Positions 23,601 through 34,063 of a stretch of DNA of 64,000 nt are shown in pieces. The notes under the pieces are model-generated. The model was not told the DNA's origin, searched no databases, and was given only the letters and a program-made list of their open reading frames with translations. Position numbers and translations under genes: made by a program. The stretch is from Hedera helix (lineage: Eukaryota > Streptophyta > Magnoliopsida > Apiales > Araliaceae). Location: NCBI GenBank assembly GCA_947179155.2, contig OX359273.1, positions 43,497,023 to 43,561,022 on the forward strand. The letters run 5' to 3'. The stretch's first letter is position 1, and every line of letters begins with the position of its first letter.

Positions 23601-25070
23601 TAGCAACACGCCAAATCCTTACTATAAATTTTCAGACAAGTTCAGAGGAGATGTAGACACTCTACATCATCCCTGACTACGTTGGTTCTCGCAGCCCCAA
23701 CCTATATACAAACACAATTCTTTGAAGAATTAACCTAAAAACCTCAAATTTTGTTAGCCACCTTCCAACTTTTTTTCTCGCTGAAAAATTTCACTGTAAA
23801 CTCGGGTTCTTTTTCTCTGAAGGAAAAAAACAGGTGATGGACAGCCATCAAACAGTATATTCCATCCTCACTAGTGCATCACACATAATGCATCGTTTCT
23901 TTAAAATTGAAAACGTTGGCACTAAGTAAACAGTACGGACTTCAAAAGAGAGCCAAAAAAAAAACAGTGCCTAAATTTAATCTAATGGAGATGCATCCTA
24001 CCGCGCCAGTAGAAGCTCCATATCCAGAATAGTCATATCTGCAAAGAAAAGATGAGAATTTATAGGATCAGAGTGAGGCACAACCACACAATTAAATCTA
24101 ATGTACAAGGATAACATGAACGGAAGTAATAAAAAAATTCTTGAAGTACTAATGTCACAAAAGCTAATCAAAGAAAGCACACTGAACAAAATAGTAATAT
24201 GCACACCAATAAAATCTTATTTCTATTATTTTGGCCCTCTCTTTGGATAAGTGACCAGTAAACATCAGTAACTAAGACAACAAACACGAACGAATGAAGA
24301 AGAAGAGAACTATGAAGTATGAACCATCCAATTATCCTGTTCCTTTCTCATTTTTAAAAGATAAAAATCCCTTACCCAGAAAGCACCTTGACAAAGAAAA
24401 GATGTTGAAAATCTTTGGAAAACCCAAAAAAAAAAGTATAGATCTAAACTTACGAATATCAGAGGGCAGAGGCAAGAGAATGAATTCCAATAAACCCCCC
24501 AATTAATTAAAAAGGCCATCTCATGAACAGAAACCCATAACATCCAATAAAGAAGCCAATTTAACCTTTTACAGAAAAGGAAGAAAAGGTGACATTTTAC
24601 CAAACCCCATGAGAGAAACATCTCGAAAAACAAAATATTTACAAGATTCATCATATCCAAATCCAGAGCTCTCTAATTATTAAAACAAATAAAAGCAAAA
24701 CATAACATTAATAGAAATGTCTATATAAGCAGGAAAAAAATACACACCCAATGAGATTGACTCTGAGATTAGCCTTGAGCTGAACAAAAAGATCATAGAG
24801 CTGACCCAGATCAGCAGCATTTCCATGGGAGTACAGCAGAGTGAGCTTGGCATAAGGGTTTTTCAGATAAAAAGCTACGATCTTGTTGCCCCTTTTGGTG
24901 TCGAGTAACAGAACATCAAGAGAACCATCGTCACAATAAGGTATGGGCATAGACGACGTCGTAGAGACCGCCACTAGCTTGCCGTCGTCGCGTTTTTTGA
25001 CCTGGTAAGTCGCCGGCGAAGGAGGAAAGAAGGCAAATTTGGCGGCCAGCTGAGAAATAAAACACCCCAT
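20681..25070 (-). CDS. ABHD17: ABHD17-like alpha/beta-hydrolase (acyl-protein thioesterase type) with cysteine-rich tail
   Basis: Serine hydrolase of the ABHD17 family, whose members remove palmitate from membrane proteins (ABAPTs in Arabidopsis). Five exons on the minus strand: 25070-24748, 24038-24002, 23285-23049, 22222-22175 and 21175-20681. They give 379 aa with all joins in frame. The start is at MGCF, before LAAKFAFFPPSPATYQV, as in plant homologues; an in-frame ATG 15 bases upstream is less likely. Gly2-Cys3 suits N-terminal lipidation. YSHGNAADLGQ forms the oxyanion region. The triad is Ser154 (GQSVGSG), Asp219 (GTEDDVV) and His248 (GGGHCNLE). The core ends near residue 290. Residues 301-379 form a tail with 22 cysteines built from a repeated CSTPSCLKC unit. 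The codon before PSEYNTYAD encodes Ala where homologues usually have Lys. The enzyme class is secure; the cellular substrate is not. Confidence 0.92.
20795..20897 (-). repeat. Tandem repeat encoding part of the cysteine-rich tail
   Basis: Two units of about 57-60 bp (ACATTTTAGGCAGCTAGGTG followed by TTGAACATYGTAGGCA on the + strand) lie head to tail within the last exon of the ABHD17-like gene. They encode the doubled CSTPSCLKC motif. Confidence 0.75.
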
Positions 25071-25330
25071 TAACCACCACCCCAAGATTGGCCCTGGAGA
25101 CCCAACTCATGAATGCATATGTATATATATCTACATATATATAGATATAGATATACACACCCCAATATTATATGGAGAGAGAAAGGGTGTGTGTACTTTG
25201 TACTAAATGGGTGAGGTTTGAGAGGGAGAGAAGGATTTTGTGGGTTTATGTTGAGTTATGGGTAAATGAGGTTGGTTTCAATGGGGTGCTGGAAATGAGA
25301 AAGGGGTGAGATTTCTAGGGTTTTGGTGAG
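25071..25330 (-). promoter_or_regulatory. Leader and proximal promoter of the ABHD17-like gene
   Basis: Region upstream of the start codon, with an imperfect TATA/GATATA-rich tract at 25118-25156 and G+A-rich stretches (CT-rich on the gene strand). No clear single TATA box could be chosen. No other gene is seen up to 25930. Confidence 0.35.
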
Positions 25331-25932
25331 TTTTTGTTTAGCTAAATATGTGTAAAGTGGGTGAGATCATGGAGAGCAAGAGAGAGTATGTGATTGATTT
25401 TAGAAGGAAGGACTGGAGGAGTGCAGGTGGGGTGAGTTGGTGTGGTACTGTGGGGTGGTGTGTTTCTACTGTTGGAGGTGGCAGTAATAATAATAGTAGT
25501 ATAATTATACTTATTCTTTATATATTAGTCCAGCATAGAGAATACTGACGAAAGGGTGGGGTCAGGCGTCAGTTCCTTAAATTCAACTGAATAAAAATAA
25601 ATAAATAAATAAAAGTGAACGGAAACTGAGGAACTGAGTTTGACAAAAGGCAATTAATAATGAAAAATGATATATATTATAAATGTTTATAGTAAATATT
25701 TTAATTATTTATATATATTATTAATAAAAAAAATTAAAGTATTTAATAAATGAGATTTTTTTATATTTTTATTCAATCTTAAAAATTAATATATTTTATA
25801 ATTATTTATCACCATACATCACTGTCAATAATAGTGGCAGTAATTCATGCTGGGAATGGGTTAAGTACTATCTTACTATAAAATGTTTTAAATACCTTCC
25901 TATAATAATCTCAAATTTTTGTCATTTTCTAA

Positions 25933-26124
25933 TACAACGCTTCCGTTTTAAAAAATAATCTTGTTTGTCAAATTCTTATATAAATTAATTTTATTTAATA
26001 TAAGAATTTATTTTCTCACTTTTTAAATAATGTTATTATTATTGAATTAAATATTCAGTAAATTTAGAAATAAAGTTTACAAATTTACATATGAAACTTT
26101 TTTATCTTATGAACGGAAGGAATA
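25933..26124. mobile_element. Degenerate Stowaway-like MITE
   Basis: The left end TACAACGCTTCCGTTTTAAA and the complement of the right end (TATTCCTTCCGTTCATAAG) are decayed versions of the Stowaway terminus. It is bounded by TA and is about 190 bp. Confidence 0.5.
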
Positions 26125-26239
26125 CAATTCTGACCATTATCAAAAAAAATACAATTGTGACGAATTTCTTTTGCCAGCGTAGTACTGTACATGTAGAAAT
26201 TTTTGCAGATGTATGTATCCCTACTAGGTGAAATACCCC

Positions 26240-26242
<3 letters not shown>

Positions 26243-26283
<41 letters not shown>
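26243..26283. repeat. (TA)n microsatellite, about 40 bp
   Basis: An uninterrupted TA dinucleotide run. Length in any assembly should be treated as approximate. Confidence 0.85.
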
Positions 26284-26286
<3 letters not shown>

Positions 26287-26802
26287 CCGCATTTAATTAA
26301 TACAGAGATAAATTAAATATAAATTAAATATGAAAGTCTCTGTCTTTAAAAAAAAAATGATTTATCATTTGAGGCTCTATCAGGGTAGACTTTTTCAAAT
26401 TAATTAATTTTTATTATAACAGTACTCTCAACAAATGTATATTATAAATTATTTATTTATTTGGTGCTAATGAAAATGAAATAATATTTTTTTATGAGTC
26501 CGATCGTATATTATAATAAATTTGTGTTGATTTATTATTAAAAAATTATTAATATATAAATTTGATAAAATTATATTAAGAAAGTCTATTTATTATATAT
26601 TTTTATAAAAAAATTATTGTTAATATTTATTCATAATTAAAAAATTAACATAATTATTAATAATATATATCCTTTGTTTTTTATATATAATGTGGGACTT
26701 AAGTAACCAAAACTCAACATTGACTAAAGTTGCTATCATAAAATCCCTCTGTTTTCCGCAATCCTTAAGGTCCCCTTGCAAGGTGGTCCCTTGCAACAAA
26801 GT

Positions 26803-26956
26803 CCGCACACAAAAAATAATTATTTAGTGATTTTGAGTATCTGTTATATAATATTTTATATTATTTATATATTATTATTTTAATATTTAAAATAAAATAA
26901 TTTATTTTAAATATTAAAATAATATATATAAATAATATAAAATATCACATAACAAG
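26803..26956. mobile_element. Palindromic MITE, left part (interrupted by the large retroelement)
   Basis: From GCACACAAAAAATAATTATT the sequence runs into a near-perfect palindrome centred on TAAAATAAAATAATTTATTTT (about 26890-26912). The right arm is cut at 26956 and continues at 38780-38818, where AATTTTTTGCACAC mirrors the left edge. Rejoined, the element would be about 190 bp with arms of about 90 bp. Confidence 0.65.
26952..26956. repeat. Target-site duplication ACAAG, left
   Basis: ACAAG before the retroelement is repeated at 38780-38784 after it. Confidence 0.88.
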
Positions 26957-28212
26957 TGTAATATTCCGGATATTTAAATGAATTAGAAATAAAATATTTA
27001 ATATTTAATAAAGGTTGGAGTTTGATAACCTAGTAGTGATAGATAAATAGAGGTCCAAATTAAATTTATCGGACTAACTTAGATATGGTGATATCAAAAA
27101 AAAAATTTTAGTTAGCAAGTACAGTGATAATTCAATGAACTTGGCTAATAGCAAGTCTAATTAGATTAAGATAATTTAATTAGCGGAGTTATGTAATTAT
27201 GCGACGTGGTTGCGTGTAAATTAAATATGTATTTATATGAATATATATATATGTGTGCATATTTAGTAACATAATTTAATGGTTAATTAAATTGTGATAA
27301 ATAGATAGATTAATATTAAATTAATCCGAATTGAATTAAAAGGTTAATTGTGGAATTAATTTAGTTATTATATTGATTATACTCATTAATCAATATTTAT
27401 GTAAATTATTGATAAATTATTTGTGAGGAATAATTATGTAAATTATATAATTATAAATTATATAAAGTAGTTGAATTAATTAAGGGAGATTAATAATTGT
27501 ATATATGTACAACATTTAATTTCACATATATGTACATATATATAAAGGGATTAAATTAATTAAGTAATTTTAAATAGTAATTGAATATATTAAATGAATA
27601 TATTCTATAATTAAATAAATCATTGTAAATGATTTATGAGAGTGAGAAATTTAATTATACAATTATTTGTGTAATATTAATTAAATAATTAAATAAATTA
27701 TTTAAATAAGAAATTGAGTAAATATATTATTATTTTAATGTATTTTCGGGTAAATGGAATTATTTCCATAATTGATGAGAAATGAATTATTTAATGTAAA
27801 TGTATTAAATAATTTAATTTGTGGCCTAAATAATATATATTAAATTATATATTGTATTTATTTTAATTTCATAATTTATTGTGAAATTGTTTTGAGGTAA
27901 AGTAATGTGTATAAATAATATATATAGTTTATATATATTATTATTAGCGAACACACTCTAAAGTTTTAATATCAAATTAATTGACAAGTTGTCATTAATT
28001 AAATATTCAATTAAATTGAATATAATGAGTGAATTAAATTTTATAAATTAATTAATATGATAATTAATTAATGTAAATAATGTAAAATATTATTAATAAT
28101 ATTATTAGTCCATTTAGTAATTTAATACTTATGGGTTATAATATTTAATTATTTATTCAATCTAATTATTTATTTAATCATGGATTGAATAATTAATGTG
28201 TAAATTATTAAA

Positions 28213-28374
28213 TTAGCCCAACATGGGTCAATTAGTAGCCCAAGTGGAGAATAATAAAATTTGACAATTTAGTAGCCCAAACAATTTAATAGAAGCCCAA
28301 TTGGTATATTAAATTAAAGCCCAATAATTGGCCCACTTGAAAAATACTTAATTAAACTATTATTTATATAAAAG
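28213..28374 (+). promoter_or_regulatory. Probable LTR promoter: GCCCA cluster plus TATA box
   Basis: Between 28213 and 28335 there are six or more GCCCA/TGGGC motifs (TAGCCCAACATGGG, TAGCCCAAG, TAGCCCAAAC, AAGCCCAATT, AAGCCCAATAATTGGCCCAC). TGGGCY is the core of plant site II elements bound by TCP factors. About 30 bp further on is TTTATATAAAAG (28363-28374), a good TATA box. The same block recurs at 35320-35481. Transcription would start near 28400, making that the U3/R border. Confidence 0.5.
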
Positions 28375-29318
28375 TAAGCATATGTGACAAACATTTTGGG
28401 ACACCAATAGTGATGTTGCCGGCAAGGAAGGAAAAGATAGAGAAGTGAGATTTGTTTTATTTTATTAATTATTTATTTAATAATTTGGTTGCTTGTATTG
28501 ATTTTTTAAAGTACTTGGACCATTCTTCTTCCACCAACTAAGTTATGGGCTAGTTTTCTTGAGCAAGTATCCAAGCAAAGAGTATCATGAGTTATAGATA
28601 TAATCTTGTATCTAATAATTTTACATGTATACTTGAAATGATAAACATTTCACTTCATTTATTTTCCAAGTTTCAAAATAGAGAGTTTGAGAGAAATTGC
28701 TTGGGAGAGCATATTATTTGAGAGATTAAGGAGGAAGAAGGAGAAGTTAGTTTTGTTCATGTCATTCACCACCTATTTTGGAAGAAAAATGAAGATAGCC
28801 ATTAAAATGAGGTAATGGTTATTTTAAATGTAGTTTGTTTTTTTTAATTAAATAAACTAACATGTGAGTATAAATATGTTAATATAGTTAATAATGTGTG
28901 GTAATAATATTTATGCCATGCTTGAGTTTAATATACTTGGTTTGTGTTTTGGTATAATTTATATGCTAAAAACATGTGTTTGGTGGTGTTAAATCAAATC
29001 TCAAAGTAATGACAAGAAATTAATTTTTATAAAATTTAGATTTAATGTTACAATATTATAGAACATTAAATCATGAGAAAAACAAAGTTTGAATCACTCA
29101 AAATGGAGTTATACACAAAAAGTTATGATTTGTGGTAGTTTATGTGATGTAAAAATTTTTATAAAAATTTTAATATTAAATCATGAAAAAATTAAATTTT
29201 CATGTTATAAATTGATATTAAGTGATTGGTATTTTTTTTGGATTTTTAAAGCTTACTTGAATGTATAATTTTTATTAAAGTGATGTATAGAAGTCACTGT
29301 TCACAATCTGCTAAAGAA

Positions 29319-29580
29319 GGAAAAAACGCCGGCCGCGCAATGCGCGGGGTACTATTCACTGCCGGACGTGGAGATGAAAAACGACGTCGTTTTACCGAGA
29401 AAAAATTTCATCCGCGCGTTCCGCGCGGAAGCCAATTTCGGTGACAGTAAAACGGCACCGTTTTTGGCCATTGTATTTGTCGGCGCGCGCAATGCGCGGA
29501 GGCCAGTTCCGGTTCTCTCAAAACGGCACCGTTTTGGTCCGTTTATTTGGTACACGCGCCATGCGCGGTAATAAAATTTC
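29319..29580 (+). repeat. GC-rich block of alternating palindromes in the LTR
   Basis: Two palindromic modules alternate. One is CGCGCAATGCGCGG and variants (near 29334, 29414, 29483 and 29555). The other is AAAACGACGTCGTTTT or AAAACGGCACCGTTTT (near 29379, 29448 and 29520). Spacing between like modules is about 70-80 bp. The block is immediately followed by GAAATTACCAGATTGCCCCTCCGG and a second similar unit. The copy in the 3' LTR is at 36426-36687, and a diverged copy lies in the solo LTR at about 61375-61560. Confidence 0.85.
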
Positions 29581-29761
29581 CTGCGAAATTACCAGATTGC
29601 CCCTCCGGTCTTTTTTCTGCGAAATTACGATACTGCCCCTCCGTTCGGTTTTCAGTTTATTTACGATTTTGCCATTCTGGATAATTTAAATTAATTTAAA
29701 TGTTTAAAAATTAATTTAAAATTATAACAAAAATAATAATAATACAAAAATGATATTTAGG

Positions 29762-30145
29762 TATATAATATTATATTTTTCAAATATAATAAGTATTTAG
29801 GATTAATATTTAAATGTTATAAATATTAATCTAGTTAGTTTAATATTATATTTTTCCAAATATAATAAGTATTTAGGATTAATATTTAAATGTTATAAAT
29901 ATTAATCTAGTTAGTTTAATATTATATTTTTCCAAATATAATAAGTATTTAGGATTAATATTTAAATGTTGTAAATATTAATCTAGTTAGTTTAATGTTA
30001 TATTTTTCAAATATAATAAGTATTTAGGATTAATATTTAAATGTTGTAAATATTAATCTATTTAGTTTAATATTATATTTTTCAAATATAATAAGTATTT
30101 AGGATTAATATTTAAATGTTAAATATTAATCTAGTTAGATTAATA
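29762..30145 (+). repeat. 76-bp tandem array, 5 copies
   Basis: The unit contains TTTTTCMAATATAATAAGTA, TTTAGGATTAATATTTAAATG and ATTAATCTAGTTAGTTTAAT. Starts of successive copies are spaced 75 or 76 bp (29766, 29841, 29917, 29993, 30068). The array is duplicated in the 3' LTR from about 36869. Confidence 0.88.
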
Positions 30146-30169
30146 TTATATCTTCTGAATTTATGATTA

Positions 30170-30600
30170 ATATTAAATAATAAATAAGGATGATAAATTA
30201 ATTAATTATTATTTAATTACTATTAAATAATAATTAAAGACAACTAAGATTGGGTATTTAATTATTTGTTATTTGATTAACTTTAAATAATAAATAAATT
30301 CAGTTAGTTATTATTTATTATTAAATAATAACTAATGATATTTGAGTCTATATAATTTTATTATTTATTATTTAATTAACTTTAAATAATAAATGAATCT
30401 AGTTAATTAGTTATTATTTATTATTAAATAATAACTAAAGATATTTGATTATTTTTAATATAATATAATTATTTATTATTTGATTAATTTTAAATAATAA
30501 ATAAATCTTGTAGGTTATTATTTTATTATTAAATAATAACTAAAGGTAGTTAATTACTTACTATTTAATTAATGATAAATAGTAATTAAATGAAATTAGA
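30170..30600 (+). repeat. Array of AATAATAAA hairpin units
   Basis: Four degenerate units, each with TTATTATTTATTATTAAATA followed by ATAACTAAxGATA, so every unit can fold into a hairpin. A similar tract is at 37277-37707 and a diverged one in the solo LTR at about 60440-61060. Confidence 0.7.
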
Positions 30601-31675
30601 TTTAATGGAATAAGGAAAATGTCTTTTAACTCTTTTGTTTAAACAATTATAATAAATTGTTTAATAGTTTAATAAGTGTGCAACACTTAAAGAAAAATAT
30701 TTTCTAACTTATTAAATTATTAACCTAATATGATTGAGGGTCTATAAGGTTAATAATATTGTTTTGACTGATGTAAATTATGTGTTAGTACTTATGTGAT
30801 AAATAAGTTCCTTAGTGAGCGTATAGTTGTGCAAATACGTTGTACTAATTATTAGACCAACTTTATTAATGTTAGGTCTTTCAAAGTCAGTTAGTTAAAG
30901 CTAGACATTTATTGTAGCTGAGCAGACAGGCAAGTTTCCTAACTTCGAACTTTATTTTGTGCAAGTTTCCTAAACCCTACTCATTTTATATTCGAGCAGG
31001 ATATATTATTTTATTGTTCAAGTTCCTAACTCGAACTCAAGTTATTATGTTTCAAGCATGCTAGTGGTTTAATTCTGTATAATTATTCCACCTCTTTAAA
31101 TTGTTGATTCACACATAGTGCATGTTGCATGTGTTCATCAGGTATGAAAGGCTGATCACCTTCATTACCATAAGGTTCAGTTAAATTTGTTCATGGTCAT
31201 TATTGACACTCAACATTTCTTGATTCAGTCATTCAATTATTGAAATTATGATTCGTACTCTTTCACAATTATTATATTGTTGAAAATCCGAAAGCTTGTT
31301 CTTTCTTTCAATCATGATATATCGTTATTGTATTTAAACTTGCTGAGCAAAGTCGTTGCTCACTCTTGCTATATCATGATAATAAATTTCAGAGTAATAC
31401 GAATGTCCGAGGAGAGACGGAGACAGAAGCAAAAGACAAGATTATAGTGTTATGCAATATAACTAAATTGTTATATGACGTAAGTAATTTTGTAAACCTT
31501 TTTATGAATCTAAAGGTATATATGTAAGTTAAGGTTAGAAACCTTGGGAAATGTTGTAGAATAAACAATTTATGTTTATATATTCCGCATTAGTTATAGA
31601 ACATGTATGAAGATGATGTATCGTGACGTACCGAGTCTAGGGTTAAAGGAACCCGGATTTGGGGTCGTCACAGGT

Positions 31676-31687
31676 TGGTATCAGAGC
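31676..31687 (+). other. Primer-binding site of the LARD-type element
   Basis: TGGTATCAGAGC, complementary to the 3' end of plant initiator-Met tRNA, three bases after the 5' LTR. It is intact, so the element can still be primed. Confidence 0.9.
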
Positions 31688-34048
31688 TGATAGGTTATAG
31701 TTCTTAGGTAGCAGTACCTTAGGCTATAATCATGGAAAGATAATGAAGACAGTGGAAGGATAAACTCAGATAGAGTTTAGAAGTGAACATATACAGTTCA
31801 TAAAGGAGGAAATAAATCTATATAGATACATAGATATATGAAAAGATTCAAAGAAGGATCTTCAATGAGTGTAATCCAAATAAATGGAATAAGAATCAGG
31901 GAACACTTGATTCAAGAATTTAAAAAGAGAAAGATCGTACAGTAAAATGATCAGAGATGAATGATAAGATGATAGGATTAAACGATCCTAGAATAAAGGA
32001 GAAATAGTACAGTGAAATCAATTGTGTTATAAGATCACGATGATCATAGTAAAATCATGGAATGACAAATGGTTTGTTAAATGATAAAGAGGTGGTTTTG
32101 ATAGCATGGTGCTATAACAATGAAGATATTGAAATAGTAACAAGTGGACTCTTGAAGTGTTGCGTGTGATAAGGCATGAATTGACAAAATTCATATCAAG
32201 TTAAGAGAAGTTAGAGGTTTGTAGGTTTTTAATTGAGGACTCATATTAGTGGTTGAGTTGTACAATTTCTTTGTATGGGCAGGGGATTTGTGCTTGGTTT
32301 TAGAACCGCTTAGCTTCCTATATTAATATAGTGGTTGAGTTGAACGAACCCTTGTATGGGCGGGGGCTATGATATGTCAGCGAACCAATTTGGGAGATGC
32401 TGCTGCGAAACTTGGCACGATCAGTGTGTATCGTAGGATAAGCGTATGCACTGATGGCAGGTGTTCCTTACAGTGTTGAACAGTTGGGAAACTGATATAT
32501 TTGTTCTTGGTTTAACGACCGCTTAACTTCCTATATTGATTAGTGGCTGAGTTGACCAATTTCTTGTATGGGCAGGAGATTGTGTTTGGTTTGACGACCA
32601 CTTGGCTTCCTATAATGATAATCAACTGAAACCTGGTGTCGCGCTATTCACTATATGTATGTTGAGAAGGTGATTCTTTTCTCATGTGTATAACGGATAG
32701 GTAGAGGATGTTAAGATAAGTTCGTGTTCTGAGAACTGACACGCATAGTAAGTTCGTGACTCATAGTCATGTGGTGGAGCCCCTCAGCGAATGGGCGACT
32801 TTGGCCTGACTAGGACAAGTTCCTCAAACCATATGATTGTGGTAAGTTGCTGAGCCCAAATACGTGGTAAGTTTGATGAACAGTAAGTATGGATATATTT
32901 AAGTAGTCAGGTTAAGGCTATAATAGATATAGTTATTAAGCTGGAAAAGAATGTGGAGGAAAAAATTTGAGGTGTTTTGAGGTTTTAGGGTATTCCAAAT
33001 CTTCTAGCTATGCTAGATTTTGAAATTCTTAAAATCGTGCTAAATTCGCACTTTTGTGCTTTTGAAAAGACAAATGTATTTTTGAAATCATTAATGCATT
33101 TAGTGCAGAGATGATAAGTGATGGAGTCATCAATGCAGAGTGACCGAGTGTGGATGTTTAAAGCCCAATATGGTACGATGTAATATGACAAAGTCATAAA
33201 AAGGATTTTCAGTATTTTGAAACGTGTAAAAAAAAGGGTCTATGCTAATTGTTTCGGCTAGACAAATTGATTTAAAAATATCAAAATGTATTTATAAAAT
33301 CATCCACGCCATTAAAGCCATGGTGCAGAGATGAAAAGGACGGAATCCTCAACGCACTGTTGCAACGGTGCGGTATCATAAAGTCCTAAAAATGAATTAC
33401 AGTTATTTTAACTAATCTAAAATGATTTTTAGTTCGTAATATACGAACAGTTCAATGATGAGAGTCTTTGTCATTTATTTTGACTGGACACTTTTAGACA
33501 GAATTGACTCAAGTTTATTATCCAATCCAAATTATTTTGGAACGGAATTTTGTAGTAAGTCTGAGGTGAACAAGTGCAAAAACAAATATATTCTGTCAGC
33601 TAAAGCAGATGTATTTGGTCGGCATATAGCTCCGACTGGCGCCCAACTCAAACGTTCTGCACGACGTGTGGTACGATAGGCTGATCACCTAGCGTACACC
33701 TATGGAATGTTTTCAGTCTTTGCGATTGATAAACACTCTGTTTGTAAGTATTTACAGGGATAAATACTATTTATTCGGAATTCAGTTAATTCCATGTTCA
33801 CAGTCTTGATGACCCCTCAGCATAGTATGAAAGTTTTAATGAATATTTTGATTTTCAATTTATTCTTCTGTAAGATATTGATTTTCAATTTATTCTTCTG
33901 CAAGATATTCCATTGTTCTGGAATTATGAGTTTAGAAATATGAACTTCCTAGAAAAGGGTGGTCATAGAATTTGATGAGTAAAGAGTTATACTCAGAGAT
34001 GAAAATTGGTAGAAATGTGTATGAGATAATTTCGGGGACGAAATTTTT

Positions 34049-34063
34049 AGAAGAAGGGGTGAA
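34049..34063 (+). other. Polypurine tract of the LARD-type element
   Basis: AGAAGAAGGGGTGAA immediately before the 3' LTR. The upstream TTTCGGGGACGAAATTTTT is a signature seen at the end of pol in gypsy chromoviruses. Confidence 0.8.

Larger units (their letters stand above)
26957..31672 (+). repeat. 5' LTR of the LARD-type element (4,716 bp)
   Basis: Very A+T-rich except for a GC-rich palindromic block (about 29319-29580). In order it holds a likely U3 with a GCCCA-rich cluster and TATA box (28213-28374), the GC block, a five-copy 76-bp array (about 29762-30145), an array of AATAATAAA hairpin units (about 30170-30600) and a mixed-sequence 3' portion. No protein is encoded; open frames at 29352-29689 are by-products of the palindromes. 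Confidence 0.93.
31673..34063 (+). other. Non-coding internal domain of the LARD-type element
   Basis: 2,391 bp between the LTRs. It begins with the primer-binding site (31676-31687). Around 32245-32615 are repeated blocks built on GTGGTTGAGTTGACCAATTT, CTTGTATGGGCAGGGGATTG and CGACCACTTGGCTTCCTAT. Near 33845-33910 a 30-bp unit (GATATTGATTTTCAATTTAT...) is doubled. No open frame exceeds 75 codons and none shows retrotransposon protein motifs. Confidence 0.8.

Noticed and set aside
29352..29689. Open frames on both strands in the GC-rich part of the LTR, repeated at 36459-36796
   Set aside because: They are created by tandem palindromes, occur on both strands at once and have no protein motif. 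They are LTR sequence, not genes.
33455..33679. 74-codon frame in the interior of the large element
   Set aside because: No retrotransposon or other domain. Short frames of this length are expected by chance.
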